From assembly GCF_003097135.1 (NCBI RefSeq), contig NZ_QEQL01000001.1:558001-622000 (forward strand): DNA of 64,000 bases, in the 5' to 3' direction. The notes below the pieces were generated by a model. That model did no database searches, was not told where the DNA came from, and saw nothing but the letters and a program-made list of their open reading frames with translations. Below are positions 39,743 through 49,134 of the stretch, piece by piece. The translations under genes and the position numbers were made by a program. This DNA comes from Pseudomonas sp. URIL14HWK12:I12. GTDB lineage: Bacteria; Pseudomonadota; Gammaproteobacteria; Pseudomonadales; Pseudomonadaceae. Position 1 is the first letter of the stretch, and each line of letters opens with the position of its first letter.

Positions 39743-40996
39743 ATGGGAACCCATGTGATCAAGATGCCCGACATCGGGGAAGGTATCGCTCAGGTCGAGC
39801 TGGTGGAATGGCTGGTGGCTGTGGGCGAGACTGTCACTGAGGACCAGGCGCTGGCAGACGTGATGACCGACAAGGCCACGGTGCAGATCCCCAGCCCGGT
39901 CAGCGGCAAGGTGCTGGCCCTGGGTGCTGAGCCAGGAGCGGTAATGGCTGTGGGCAGCGAGCTGATCCGCCTGGAGGTAGAGGGCCGCGGCAACGCGGCC
40001 GAGCGGCCCGCCGCCCCAGCCTCGGCCTCGGCCTCGGCCGGGCAAGCGCCGGAGGCTATTCCGAGCTCAAGGCCTGAACCGGAGCCAGCACCCCTACAGG
40101 CCCCGACACCGCCTTCGAAAGTGCACGCCCAGCCGAGCAGCACCTCACGCCCGCTGGCCTCGCCCGCAGTGCGGCAGCGGGCCATGGAAGCCGGTATCGA
40201 CCTGGCCAAGGTTCCCGGCACCGGCCCCGCAGGGCGCATCGAGCATGCCGACCTGGACGCAGCACTGGCCTCGAACCGGCCCAAAGCGGCACCTGCCGAT
40301 GCGATCGAGCTGGTGCCGGTTATCGGCCTGCGGCGCAAGATTGCTGAGCGGATGCAACAGGCTACCCGCAATGCTGCACATTTTTCCTACGTCGAAGAGA
40401 TCGATGTCACCGCGCTGGAAGCGACCCGAGCCCAGCTCAACACCCGTTATGGGGAAACCCGCGGCCATTTGACGGTGCTGCCGCTGCTTGCCCGCGCGCT
40501 GGTGATTGCACTGCGCGATTTCCCGCAGCTCAACGCGCGCTACGACGATCAAGCCCAGGTCGTGGAGCGCTACCGCGCCGTGCACCTGGGCATTGCGACC
40601 CAGGGCGATCAAGGCTTACTGGTGCCGGTGCTGCGCCACGCCGAGGCCGGTAGCTTGTGGGACAACGCCCGAGCAATCGCTGCCCTGGCAGACAGCGCAC
40701 GCCACGGCCGGGCGCCCCGCGAGGCGCTGGGCGGCTCCACCATCACCCTGACCAGCCTGGGCGCTCTGGGCGGCATCGTATCGACCCCGGTGTTGAACCT
40801 GCCTGAGGTTGCCATCGTGGGCGTCAATCGAATCGTCGAGCGGCCTGTGGTGGTCGCCGGCCAAATCGTGGTGCGGCGGATGATGAACCTGTCCAGCTCG
40901 TTCGATCATCGCGTGGTGGACGGGATGGATGCGGCGCGCTTCATCCAGGCTGTTCGCCTGTTGCTGGAACAACCCGCCCTCTTGCTGGCTGAGTGA
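39743..40996 (+). CDS. bkdB: Branched-chain 2-oxoacid dehydrogenase E2 (lipoyl acyltransferase)
   Basis: 417 aa. The lipoyl domain (1-80) has Lys44 in MTDKATVQIPS. A Pro/Ala/Ser linker (90-130) leads to a peripheral subunit-binding domain (SPAVRQRAMEAGIDLAKVPGTGPAGRIEHADLDAAL). The catalytic domain ends with the active-site His389 in DHRVVDGMDAAR. It carries the acyl group from E1 to CoA and is the 24-mer core of the complex. The shortened linker ASASASAG is probably a simple repeat variation. Confidence 0.94.
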   Translation: MGTHVIKMPDIGEGIAQVELVEWLVAVGETVTEDQALADVMTDKATVQIPSPVSGKVLALGAEPGAVMAVGSELIRLEVEGRGNAAERPAAPASASASAGQAPEAIPSSRPEPEPAPLQAPTPPSKVHAQPSSTSRPLASPAVRQRAMEAGIDLAKVPGTGPAGRIEHADLDAALASNRPKAAPADAIELVPVIGLRRKIAERMQQATRNAAHFSYVEEIDVTALEATRAQLNTRYGETRGHLTVLPLLARALVIALRDFPQLNARYDDQAQVVERYRAVHLGIATQGDQGLLVPVLRHAEAGSLWDNARAIAALADSARHGRAPREALGGSTITLTSLGALGGIVSTPVLNLPEVAIVGVNRIVERPVVVAGQIVVRRMMNLSSSFDHRVVDGMDAARFIQAVRLLLEQPALLLAE

Positions 40997-41008
40997 AGGA
41001 GCATTCCC

Positions 41009-42355
41009 ATGCAAAGAATCGAAACCCAATTGCTGGTGCTCGGCGGTGGGCCGGGCGGCTACGTGGCAGCCATTCGCGCTGGCCAGCTGGGCATCGCCAC
41101 CACATTGATAGAAAGCACCGCGCTGGGCGGCACTTGCCTGAATATCGGTTGCATACCGTCCAAAGCGCTGATTCATGTCGCCGAGCAGTTCCACCTGTTG
41201 CAAGGCGCGGCTGAATTGGGCATCGATACGCCCGGCGCACAGTTGGACATCGAACGGAGCGTGCAGTGGAAGAACGCATTGGTCGACCGCCTCACCAGCG
41301 GCGTGGCGGCGTTATTGAAGAAACACAAAGTGCAGGTGCTGCACGGCCACGGCGATATCATCGATGGCAAAACGGTTCAGGTGGGCCAGCTGCTAGTGCA
41401 GTGCGAGCACCTGCTGCTGGCCACCGGTTCACAGGCCCAGGCCCTGCCCGCCTTGCCCTTGGGCGGCCCGGTGATCAGCAGTAGCCAGGCCCTGTCTCCC
41501 CGTGCGATACCCCGGCACCTGTGTGTGGTGGGTGCCGGCTACATAGGCCTTGAGCTCGGCATTGCCTATCGCAAGCTGGGTGCCCAGGTCACGCTGATAG
41601 AGGCCCAGGGCCAGGTGCTACCGACCTACGACGCGCACCTCGTGCAGCCTGTGGTGCAGCGCCTGGAAGCCCTGGGTGTGGCGGTAAGGCTCGATGCGCG
41701 CGTCACAGGCTTTCACGATGGCCACCTGCAGCTCGAGCAAGGCCCGCCGCTGGCCTGCGACCAAGTGCTGGTGGCCGCCGGCCGAGTACCGTGCACGTCA
41801 GGCTTCGGGCTGGAAAGGCTGGATCTACGCATGGCAGGTCGGGCCGTGGCCATCGATGCACATTGCCGCACCAGCATGCGCAACGTGTGGGCAATCGGCG
41901 ACCTGACAGGCGAACCCATGCTCGCGCATCGCGCGATGGCCCAGGGCGAAACGGTGGCCGAACAGATTGCCGGGCACAACCGCTGCTTCGAGCCACGGTG
42001 CATCGCTGCGGTGTGCTACACCGACCCGGAAATCGTAGTGGCCGGGCTCACGCCCGACGAGGCCGGGCCGGGGCACCGCCAGGCAAGCTTCCCTTTCGCA
42101 GCCAATGGTCGGGCGCTGACGCTGCAAGCCGCAAGCGGGTTCGTGCGCGTGGTGGCACGGGATGACGACCACTTGATCGTAGGCTGGCAGGCGGTGGGCA
42201 CAGGGGTCTCGGAGCTCGCGAGCACCTTTGCCCAGAGCCTCGAAATGGGCGCCCGGCTTGAGGATGTGGCGGGCACCATTCATGCCCACCCTACCCTGGG
42301 CGAAGCGATACAGGAGGCGGCAGCGCGGGCCCTTGGCAAAGCGATCCATGCCTAG
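41009..42355 (+). CDS. lpdV: Dihydrolipoyl dehydrogenase of the Bkd complex (E3, Lpd-Val)
   Basis: 448 aa. FAD motif [20 protein letters not shown], redox pair Cys43/Cys48 in [20 protein letters not shown] motif [12 protein letters not shown], and the C-terminal dimer His in [15 protein letters not shown]. It reoxidises dihydrolipoamide on BkdB with NAD. The gene follows bkdB by 12 nt as the fourth gene of the operon, with GAAGGAG upstream. Complete. Confidence 0.94.
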   Translation: MQRIETQLLVLGGGPGGYVAAIRAGQLGIATTLIESTALGGTCLNIGCIPSKALIHVAEQFHLLQGAAELGIDTPGAQLDIERSVQWKNALVDRLTSGVAALLKKHKVQVLHGHGDIIDGKTVQVGQLLVQCEHLLLATGSQAQALPALPLGGPVISSSQALSPRAIPRHLCVVGAGYIGLELGIAYRKLGAQVTLIEAQGQVLPTYDAHLVQPVVQRLEALGVAVRLDARVTGFHDGHLQLEQGPPLACDQVLVAAGRVPCTSGFGLERLDLRMAGRAVAIDAHCRTSMRNVWAIGDLTGEPMLAHRAMAQGETVAEQIAGHNRCFEPRCIAAVCYTDPEIVVAGLTPDEAGPGHRQASFPFAANGRALTLQAASGFVRVVARDDDHLIVGWQAVGTGVSELASTFAQSLEMGARLEDVAGTIHAHPTLGEAIQEAAARALGKAIHA

Positions 42356-42505
42356 CCAGGCTCGTTGGAGTGAAGGGAACGTTAAAGCGCGCTATCGAAA
42401 AAAGTGATTGCCAACAGCATCGGCATCGATTTCACCTGCAACGGGGTGGCGAGGTTCAATAAGCCCATCGCACCAAACATCCCGTTACAGATGAAGGAGA
42501 AACCC

Positions 42506-42781
42506 ATGAAAACCTCGATCGCTCTTGCCGCCCTGACTGCGCTGTTCGCCAGCGGTGCCTATGCTCAGGATGGCGCGGACCGTTCGCTGGCCAGCAACCT
42601 GCCTGTGGAGCAGTACCACTACGGCATGAATCTCGATGTTCAGAAGATCATCTCCAAAACCGACATCAGCGGCAAAACCGGTACCGTGCCTGTGACCATG
42701 GTTTATCAGGACAGCCAGGGCCAACTGCACAAGTTGCGCTACCTCGAAGTCGGCGGCCGCAACGACGACGCCAACGGTTGA
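42506..42781 (+). CDS. DUF2790 exported protein
   Basis: 91 aa from the ATG at 42506, with AAGGAG upstream (MKTSIALAALTALFASGAYAQDGADRS). A signal peptide ends at AYAQ. The mature part VEQYHYGMNLDVQKIISKTDISGKTGTVPVTMVYQDSQGQLHKLRYLEVGG is the DUF2790 pattern, a small periplasmic protein family abundant in Pseudomonas. Often seen near copper-related genes, but not here. Function unknown. Confidence 0.88.
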   Translation: MKTSIALAALTALFASGAYAQDGADRSLASNLPVEQYHYGMNLDVQKIISKTDISGKTGTVPVTMVYQDSQGQLHKLRYLEVGGRNDDANG

Positions 42782-42804
42782 TCGACCGCAGCGGTATTCA
42801 AGCC

Positions 42805-42841
42805 AACCAGCGCAGAGCCCGCAGCTCTGCGCTGGTTTTTT
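42805..42841 (+). terminator. Strong rho-independent terminator after the DUF2790 gene
   Basis: A perfect 14-bp stem (AACCAGCGCAGAGC with its complement) closes a 5-nt loop and runs into a T tract. It separates the DUF2790 gene from the MFS gene. Confidence 0.88.
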
Positions 42842-42916
42842 GCGTTTAACTTGAAAACTGCGCCGTTCAGCGTAAAGCTTCCCCGCCTAGAGCCCCTCCC
42901 GAGCCTTTCTTTGCCT

Positions 42917-44089
42917 ATGTCGCACTCCGCTATCGCAGCGCCCATGACCCGTGCCCGCATCGTGCTGTTCGCCTTTTGCTGCGGGGCCATCGTCGGCAAC
43001 CTGTATTACGCACAACCAATCATCGACCTGATCGCCCCGGACGTAGGCTTGTCCAGTCGCGGCGCCAGCCTGGTGGTATCGCTCAGCCAGATCGGTTATG
43101 CCTTGGGTTTGTTCTTTCTGGTCCCGCTGGCTGACCTGCTGGAAAACCGCAAGTTGATGATAGCGACCGTCGTGTTGGCAGCCATCAGCCTGTTCGCGGC
43201 AGCCAGCGCCAATGAGCCAGGCCTCTTTCTGGCGTTGTCGCTGCTGATCGGCTTCAGCTCGGTGGCGGTACAGATCCTCATTCCGCTGGCCGCGCACATG
43301 GCACCGGAGGCCACCCGTGGGCGGGTGGTAGGAAGCGTGATGAGCGGCCTGGTTCTGGGCATCCTGCTGGCGCGGCCGCTGTCGAGCTTGGTGGCTGACC
43401 ATTTCGGTTGGCGAGCCATGTATTTGGCGGCGGCCGCCGCGATGCTGGCGATCATCGGCCTGCTCGCACTTACCGTGCCGGCCTACAGGCCCGCCCACCG
43501 TGCCAGCTACGGGCAATTGCTCGCCTCGCTCTGGCATCTGTTTCGCCGCCATGCGCCATTACGCCAGCGGGCGTTGTATCAAGCCGCGATGTTCGGTTGC
43601 TTCAGCCTGTTCTGGACCGCCGCCCCCCTGGAGCTGGCCCAGGTATACGGCCTGAGCCAGACCCACATCGCGCTTTTCGCTCTGGTCGGCGCGGCCGGCG
43701 CGATTTCCGCTCCCCTGGCCGGGCGCTGGGCGGATGCAGGCCTGACTCGCCCGGCGACCACCGTTGCGCTGGCCCTGGCCGGCCTGTCATTCCTGATCGA
43801 TGCCCTACCCGGGGCTGGGGTCATCGGCTTGGCGCTCACTGGCGTGGTGCTGGATTTCGCCGTGCAAATGAACATGGTCCTCGGCCAGCGGGTGATTTAC
43901 AGCCTTGACCCCGCCAGCCGTGCCCGCCTTAACGGTTTATATGTCACCAGCCTGTTTCTGGGGGGCGCCGTAGGTTCGGCGGTCGCCAGCCCGCTGTACG
44001 CAAGCTATGGCTGGAACGGCGTTATGATCGTGGCCATCGGGGTGTCTGCCGCCGGCTCGGTCACCCACCAACTGCTGCAGTGTCGCTGA
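42917..44089 (+). CDS. MFS transporter
   Basis: 390 aa from the ATG at 42917 (MSHSAIAAPMTRARIVLFAFCCGAIVGNLYYAQPIIDLIA). It shows twelve predicted membrane segments, with the Pseudomonas/E. coli YgaY/YdhP-like hallmark NLYYAQPI in helix 1, LADLLENRKLMI after helix 2 and LAAHMAPEATRGRVVGSVMSGLVLGILLARPLSSLVADHFGWRAMY in the middle. This branch exports drugs or sugars. Its substrate is not known. A longer upstream frame lacks a start signal. The end overlaps the convergent unknown gene by 29 nt. Confidence 0.82.
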   Translation: MSHSAIAAPMTRARIVLFAFCCGAIVGNLYYAQPIIDLIAPDVGLSSRGASLVVSLSQIGYALGLFFLVPLADLLENRKLMIATVVLAAISLFAAASANEPGLFLALSLLIGFSSVAVQILIPLAAHMAPEATRGRVVGSVMSGLVLGILLARPLSSLVADHFGWRAMYLAAAAAMLAIIGLLALTVPAYRPAHRASYGQLLASLWHLFRRHAPLRQRALYQAAMFGCFSLFWTAAPLELAQVYGLSQTHIALFALVGAAGAISAPLAGRWADAGLTRPATTVALALAGLSFLIDALPGAGVIGLALTGVVLDFAVQMNMVLGQRVIYSLDPASRARLNGLYVTSLFLGGAVGSAVASPLYASYGWNGVMIVAIGVSAAGSVTHQLLQCR

Positions 44090-45167
44090 CCGCTGCCTCG
44101 ATTGCCCTCACCCCCCCACCGCATGGGAAGCCCACTTCGAAGCAATCCCGTACAAGCGAGGGTGGCAGGTAGCTGCCCGGATAGAGACGATTGAATCGGC
44201 GTTGGGCCTGAGACACTCGCCGGGCGATTGCTTCGACCGCTTCACCGGTAGCATCCATGACCGGGACAGCGCCCGTATCGCCCCAGCGAGGCAGCCCATC
44301 GTCAACTGCTTTTGCAGAAAAGAACACCGTTGCGTCGGTTTGGAAGCAAGCTCGCTGGAGATCCCAGATCAGCCGGCTGTGGGCGATGGGTGCGCAGCGG
44401 CCATCATCCAGCGGATAGCGCCAGGGCATCGCCACCACCGCTCCCGGTCGGATCCGCTCAATCAGCGCGCAAAGCCACTGAGCACTCCAAGGCACCTGGC
44501 AAGGGTCTAGCGAGCAGTAGGCAACGTCGGCACGTTGCTCCAGCGCCATGGCGAGCTCGATCAGTCTTTCCGAGGTGCAATCGCCCTCCAGCCGTAACAG
44601 GCCCCTGAATCGGCGCAGCGCAGTCCCGTGCTGACCGCTACCGGGCAGGTGCTTATCATCGAAGACCCGAACGAAGTGCTCCCCCCTGCGCAATTGCGGG
44701 AACCGCGGGTGTTGCTGAAGGCGGTCGGGGCGCAGCATCAGGTGCAATTGGCGACGCAGCGGCCCCGCCGCTTCAGGGCGGGTGCTGGCCTGCACTTCGA
44801 TGAAAGCCGGGCAACCGCCGGCCGCCCATTGCCGGGCGTCAGGCAGCTCCACATCGATAGGCTGCAATGGCCCCGTTTCGCTGGAGAACCCGTAGAGCCG
44901 ATAACCGCCACCTGGCTCCAAGTCACAAGCACTGACCATACAGCCGCGCACGAAGGTGTCATGTACCAGCGTCTCACGGCCGTGAGAGCGCAACTTGAAC
45001 AGCTTCAGGTTCAAGGGGGCGCAGGGCCCAGGCGCCACGTAGAGGATATGAACTCGCCCGACCGCAGTTCGGCACCACCAGATACGCGTGTGATTCCGCA
45101 CGATCGTTAACCTAATTACCTTGATTGAGCGATGGTATCTCCATCGAAAAAAAGGCATAACTGTCAT
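44061..45167 (-). CDS. Unknown protein beside the LysR gene
   Basis: About 368 aa if started at the ATG at 45167 (MTVMPFFRWRYHRSIKVIRL). A GTG near 45,105 (VRNHTRIWWC) is also plausible. The N-terminal part (GRVHILYVAPGPCAPLNLKLFKLRSHGRETLVHDTFVRGCMVSACDLEPGGGYRLYGFS) is beta-rich. The later LRLEGDCTSERLIELAMALEQRADVAYCSLDPCQVPWSAQWLCALIERIRPGAVVAMPWRYPLDDG has a Rossmann-like alternation. No family recognised. It lies downstream of LysR on the same strand, with a gap of only 23 nt. Confidence 0.55.
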   Translation of the reverse strand: MTVMPFFRWRYHRSIKVIRLTIVRNHTRIWWCRTAVGRVHILYVAPGPCAPLNLKLFKLRSHGRETLVHDTFVRGCMVSACDLEPGGGYRLYGFSSETGPLQPIDVELPDARQWAAGGCPAFIEVQASTRPEAAGPLRRQLHLMLRPDRLQQHPRFPQLRRGEHFVRVFDDKHLPGSGQHGTALRRFRGLLRLEGDCTSERLIELAMALEQRADVAYCSLDPCQVPWSAQWLCALIERIRPGAVVAMPWRYPLDDGRCAPIAHSRLIWDLQRACFQTDATVFFSAKAVDDGLPRWGDTGAVPVMDATGEAVEAIARRVSQAQRRFNRLYPGSYLPPSLVRDCFEVGFPCGGGVRAIEAAVSDTAAVGG

Positions 45168-45190
45168 ATGTGACAGCACAACCGTCATTC

Positions 45191-46075
45191 TTAGCCGCAG
45201 CCTAATGCCTGTTGTAGATAGGTCACCAAGGCCTGCACCGCGATAGCACTTTGGCGATGGCGCGGGTACAGCGCAGATAGCCGCAACGGCGAAGGCCGCC
45301 AATCGTCCAGCACCCTGACCAGGCGACCATCGCTCAAGGCCGATGCAACGATGAACAAGGGCAGATGCGCGATACCCAGCCCGGCTGCGGCCGCTTCACG
45401 CAGAACTTCCCCATTATTGGCACGTAACCGGCCGGTAACTCGATGGTTCAGCACTTTGCCGCCACGCTCGAAGTGCCAGGTCTCGTCGCCCCCGTGCCCA
45501 TAAGGCAGGCACCGATGGCGCTCAAGCTCAGCCGGGGTAGCCGGCAGCCCGTACTCGGCCAGATAGATTGGGCTGGCACACCAGACCCGCTCGATGTCGG
45601 CGATCCCCCTTGCCACCAGGCTGGAATCTTCCAGCGCGCCGATGCGCAGCGCTAAATCGAAACCTTCGGCCAGCAGATCGACGTTGCGGTCGCTCAATTC
45701 CAGCTCCACCGAAACCTGTGGGTACGCCTGCAGAAAGGCCGGCAACAGGGGGCTCAGGTGCTCGACGGCGAAAGATAACGGCGCACTGACCCGCAAGGTG
45801 CCCTGAACGGCACCCGCGGCCCCGGTGATGCTCTGCTCCACCTGCTCCAGATCTGCCAGCAGCCGCAGGGCCGCATCGTAATAAGCCTGGCCCAGCGGCG
45901 TCACCGCGAGCCGGCGCGTGGAGCGGTTGAGCAAGCGCACGCCAAGCCGGGCTTCCAGCGCCATGACCCGGCGGCTGACCCACTGCTTAGAGGCGCCCAA
46001 CTGGTGCGCCGCGGCAGTGAAGCTCCCCGCGTCGAGCACTTGGGTGAACAAGCGCATGTCTTCATAAGGGTTCAT
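45191..46075 (-). CDS. LysR-family regulator
   Basis: 294 aa from the ATG at 46075 (MNPYEDMRLFTQVLDAGSFTAAAHQLGASKQWVSRRVMALEARLGVRLLNRSTRRLAVTPLG), a standard LTTR winged HTH, followed by a substrate domain (GTLRVSAPLSFAVEHLSPLLPAFLQAYPQVSVELELSDRNVDLLAEGFDLALRIG). An in-frame ATG 18 nt upstream is also possible. It is divergent from the pirin gene, 109 nt apart, and so probably regulates it. CrgA-type subgroup. Confidence 0.88.
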   Translation of the reverse strand: MNPYEDMRLFTQVLDAGSFTAAAHQLGASKQWVSRRVMALEARLGVRLLNRSTRRLAVTPLGQAYYDAALRLLADLEQVEQSITGAAGAVQGTLRVSAPLSFAVEHLSPLLPAFLQAYPQVSVELELSDRNVDLLAEGFDLALRIGALEDSSLVARGIADIERVWCASPIYLAEYGLPATPAELERHRCLPYGHGGDETWHFERGGKVLNHRVTGRLRANNGEVLREAAAAGLGIAHLPLFIVASALSDGRLVRVLDDWRPSPLRLSALYPRHRQSAIAVQALVTYLQQALGCG

Positions 46076-46184
46076 GACCATCTCATTGTCCACTGGATAG
46101 CGACAGTATTACGCCGATCGGCAACTTAATGAATAGCGCTCACCACAGTAGACTAGGGTCATTCATTACTCGAAGGAGGTTCAC

Positions 46185-46904
46185 ATGTTGACCCTGCGCA
46201 AAAACACCGACCGTGGCCGTGCCGATCATGGGTGGCTCAAGTCCTGGCACACGTTTTCCTTCGCCGGCTACCGTGACCCCCGCCAGCAAGGTTTTTCCGA
46301 CCTGCTGGTGATCAACGATGATCAGGTCGCTGCGGGCCAGGGGTTTGGTGAGCACCCGCACCGAGACATGGAGATTTTCTCCTACGTACTCGAAGGTGCG
46401 CTTGAGCACCGCGACAGCCTGGGTACCGGCTCGGTCATCCAGCCCGGCGACGTGCAGCTGATGAGCGCCGGCACCGGGGTTCGCCACAGCGAATACAACC
46501 CCAGCGCCGAACAGGGCGTTCACTTCCTGCAGATCTGGATCGTGCCCGCCGAGCAGGGCGCGCAGCCGCGCTATCAACAGAAGCATTTCAGCCCGGAGCA
46601 AAAGCGCGGGCAGCTGTGCCTGATCATCTCGCCAGACGCCGATCAAGGCGCCTTGCACGTTCGCCAGGATGCCCGTGTTTATGCCGGGCTTTTCGATGGG
46701 CAGGAGCAGGCACACCTGGCGCTGGGGCCCAATCGCTACGCCTACGTTCATTTGGCGCGTGGCGCGCTGAGCGTCAACGGCCAGACGTTGCAGGCCGGCG
46801 ATGGGCTGCGGGTACGCGACGAGACCGTCTTGCACCTCAGCCAGGGCAACGATGCCGAGGTGCTGGTGTTCGACTTGCGCCCCAACGAATTGCCTGGCGG
46901 GTAA
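46185..46904 (+). CDS. Pirin-family bicupin protein
   Basis: 239 aa with GAAGGAGG before the ATG (MLTLRKNTDRGRADHGWLKSWHTFSFAGYRDPRQQGFSDLLVINDDQVAAGQGFGEHPHRDMEIFSYVLEGALEHRDSLG). The iron ligands of the first cupin are in HPHRDMEI and the later EH pair. RHSEYNPS is also typical. The family includes E. coli YhhW, a quercetinase. It is divergent from a LysR gene, a common arrangement. Confidence 0.88.
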   Translation: MLTLRKNTDRGRADHGWLKSWHTFSFAGYRDPRQQGFSDLLVINDDQVAAGQGFGEHPHRDMEIFSYVLEGALEHRDSLGTGSVIQPGDVQLMSAGTGVRHSEYNPSAEQGVHFLQIWIVPAEQGAQPRYQQKHFSPEQKRGQLCLIISPDADQGALHVRQDARVYAGLFDGQEQAHLALGPNRYAYVHLARGALSVNGQTLQAGDGLRVRDETVLHLSQGNDAEVLVFDLRPNELPGG

Positions 46905-47014
46905 GCACGACGTCAACTGATACGCTTTTTTGATGAACATCTGCCGCTGTTACTCATTTCATCCCAGGGGCATGATGAGCCCATTCCAAACCCATACCTT
47001 TCTGGAGGTGCACC

Positions 47015-47113
47015 TTGGACGGTCTCATCATGGCAATCATCATTGCCGGCACACTCGGCTCCTTCGCGTACACCATGTACCTGATTCACAAGTCCAGCCA
47101 AGACGGCAAATAA
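47015..47113 (+). CDS. Small single-span membrane protein
   Basis: 32 aa from a TTG at 47015 with a very strong site TCTGGAGGTG five nt upstream (MDGLIMAIIIAGTLGSFAYTMYLIHKSSQDGK). An ATG at 47030 would give 27 aa but its site is weaker. One hydrophobic helix with a positively charged C terminus. Too short for usual gene finders. Its function is unknown. Confidence 0.5.
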   Translation: MDGLIMAIIIAGTLGSFAYTMYLIHKSSQDGK

Positions 47114-47337
47114 GCTCGCTTCGAGGGTTTCCCAGCGACGGGGAACCCCCGCCCTTCCCGCACCCTGCTCCCCTCGCGGCTCCCTCGGTAGCCCTCGCCG
47201 ATCGATCGCGCAGCCAGCACTCAACGCCTACGGCATCCTCATCAGGCAGTTGCGCTGCTACAGTAACCGCCAAGATGGCTGGGCCTGAAACCGGCCTTTA
47301 TCCCGTCCTTTTCAAGCGGTGAAACTCGGAGCACTCA

Positions 47338-47619
47338 ATGAACCGAACCCCTCTCATGGCAAGCCTGGCCCTGCTTGGCTGCCTTGCAAGCGCCCCGGCG
47401 CCGGCACAGCCCGTACTCATCGAGCGCAGCCCTCCGGTTCAGGTAGGCGACCAGGCCCCAGACAAATTCCTCAAGCCTGAAATGGCCGTGCGCGATTGGC
47501 AGCAGCGCAGTCTTCCTAACCCTGGTTTTGGTACGCAATGGGTACAGATCGACGACCAAGTCGTGCGTGTCGATCGCACCAGCGGGACCGTCGTAGAGGT
47601 GCGGGCGCAGGTCAACTGA
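47338..47619 (+). CDS. RcnB-like periplasmic protein
   Basis: 93 aa (MNRTPLMASLALLGCLASAPAPAQPVLIERSPPVQVGDQAPDKFLKPEMAVRDWQQRSLPNPGFGTQWVQIDDQVVRVDRTSGTVVEVRAQ). A signal peptide ends near APAQ. The C-terminal PGFGTQWVQIDDQVVRVDRTSGTVVEV is the RcnB-type end (PPxGxxWVxxxxxYvLid). RcnB is linked to nickel/cobalt efflux. Here no metal gene is adjacent. Ends 140 nt before mtlE. Confidence 0.65.
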   Translation: MNRTPLMASLALLGCLASAPAPAQPVLIERSPPVQVGDQAPDKFLKPEMAVRDWQQRSLPNPGFGTQWVQIDDQVVRVDRTSGTVVEVRAQVN

Positions 47620-47758
47620 GCCTTTCAGCGCTGTGCAAAAAAGTATCAGCGCTGGTGCGGCACCGGCGTTGTTCCCCGGCCCAAGCGGGGCTGTAATGGA
47701 AGGCAGGCGCTTGCCATGCACCCGGCAGGCGCGAACAACAATAATTCGGGAGAGCACG

Positions 47759-49063
47759 ATGCGCATTCGAGCACACGCATGGTTGGCTGCGGCCTGCCTT
47801 GGCCTTGCCGGGCATGCCCAGGCGGACACCACACTGACCATCGCCACGGTCAACAACTCCGACATGATCCGCATGCAGAAGCTGTCGAAGGCTTTCGAGG
47901 ATCAACACCCTGATATCAAACTGAACTGGGTGGTGCTGGAGGAAAACGTCCTCCGCCAACGCCTGACCACTGACATCGCCACCCAAGGTGGCCAGTTCGA
48001 TGTGCTGACCATCGGCATGTACGAAGCTTCGCTCTGGGGTCAGAAGAACTGGCTGGTGCCGATGACCGACCTGCCGAAGGCGTACAACCTCGACGATGTC
48101 TTCCCCTCTGTACGCGAAGGGTTGTCAGTTGGCGGCAAGTTGTATGCGCTGCCCTTCTACGCCGAAAGCTCCATCACCTATTACCGCACCGATCTGTTCA
48201 AGCAAGCCGGCTTGACGATGCCGGAAAAACCCACCTGGGAGCAGATTGGCGAGTATGCCGAAAAGCTGACCGACAAGAGCAAGGACCAGTACGGCCTGTG
48301 CCTTCGCGGCAAGCCAGGATGGGGCGAGAATATGGCGTTGATCACCACGCTGGCCAACGGCTACGGCGGCAGCTGGTTCGATAAGAGCTGGAAGCCGCAA
48401 TTTTCCACCGACTCGTGGAAAAAAGCGCTCACGTTCTACGTCGACAACATGAAGAAATCCGGCCCGCCCGGGGCCTCGAGCAACGGCTTCAACGAAAACC
48501 TGGCGCTGTTCAATAGCGGCAAGTGTGCCATCTGGGTCGATGCCTCGGTCGCAGGCTCCTTCGTGACCGACAAATCTCAAAGCAAGGTGGCCGACAGCGT
48601 AGGTTTCACCTTCGCCCCCCACCAAAGCACCGAAAACGGCACTTCTTGGCTGTACTCGTGGGCCCTTGCCATCCCCACCAGCTCCAAGAAACAGGAGGCC
48701 GCGAAAACCTTCGCTGCCTGGGCCACCTCCGAGGACTACGCCAAGCTGGTCGCGGATAAAGACGGCATCGCCAACGTTCCGCCAGGAACCCGTGCCTCAA
48801 CCTACAGCGAGGCCTACATGAAGGCCGCGCCGTTCGCCAAGGTCACCCTCGAATCGCTCAAGGTCGCCAACCCGGCTGCCACCGACAGCAAGCCGTACGT
48901 GGGCATCCAGCTGGTCACCATTCCCGAGTTCCAGGCCATCGGCACCGCCGTAGGCAAGATCTTCTCGGGGGCGCTGACCGGGCAGATGGGCGTCGATCAA
49001 GCCCTGGCCGCCGCGCAGTCCAGCACCGAACGCGAAATGAAGCGCGCCGGCTATCCCAAATAA
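47759..49063 (+). CDS. mtlE: Mannitol/polyol ABC transporter, periplasmic binding protein
   Basis: 434 aa from the ATG at 47759; the longer frame reads through the leader. A signal peptide MRIRAHAWLAAACLGLAGHAQA precedes a family-1 sugar-binding fold (TTLTIATVNNSDMIRMQKLSKAFEDQHPDIKLNWVVLEENVLRQRLTTDIATQGGQFDVLTIGMYEASLWGQKNWLVP). It is the first gene of the polyol operon and binds mannitol, sorbitol or arabitol for MtlFGK. The putative attenuator hairpin after it should give it higher expression. Confidence 0.9.
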   Translation: MRIRAHAWLAAACLGLAGHAQADTTLTIATVNNSDMIRMQKLSKAFEDQHPDIKLNWVVLEENVLRQRLTTDIATQGGQFDVLTIGMYEASLWGQKNWLVPMTDLPKAYNLDDVFPSVREGLSVGGKLYALPFYAESSITYYRTDLFKQAGLTMPEKPTWEQIGEYAEKLTDKSKDQYGLCLRGKPGWGENMALITTLANGYGGSWFDKSWKPQFSTDSWKKALTFYVDNMKKSGPPGASSNGFNENLALFNSGKCAIWVDASVAGSFVTDKSQSKVADSVGFTFAPHQSTENGTSWLYSWALAIPTSSKKQEAAKTFAAWATSEDYAKLVADKDGIANVPPGTRASTYSEAYMKAAPFAKVTLESLKVANPAATDSKPYVGIQLVTIPEFQAIGTAVGKIFSGALTGQMGVDQALAAAQSSTEREMKRAGYPK

Positions 49064-49082
49064 GCGACTGCTCCGTAGCCCC

Positions 49083-49102
49083 GCCGCCCCTCCCGGGGCG
49101 GC
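49083..49102 (+). promoter_or_regulatory. Hairpin between mtlE and mtlF
   Basis: A perfect 8-bp stem, GCCGCCCC/GGGGCGGC with TCCC loop, 20 nt after the mtlE stop, without a T tract. Such hairpins commonly protect the upstream message so that the binding protein is in excess over the permease. Confidence 0.6.
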
Positions 49103-49134
49103 CTTCCCTTCGGCCCCGCACAGGTGCGCATGCC

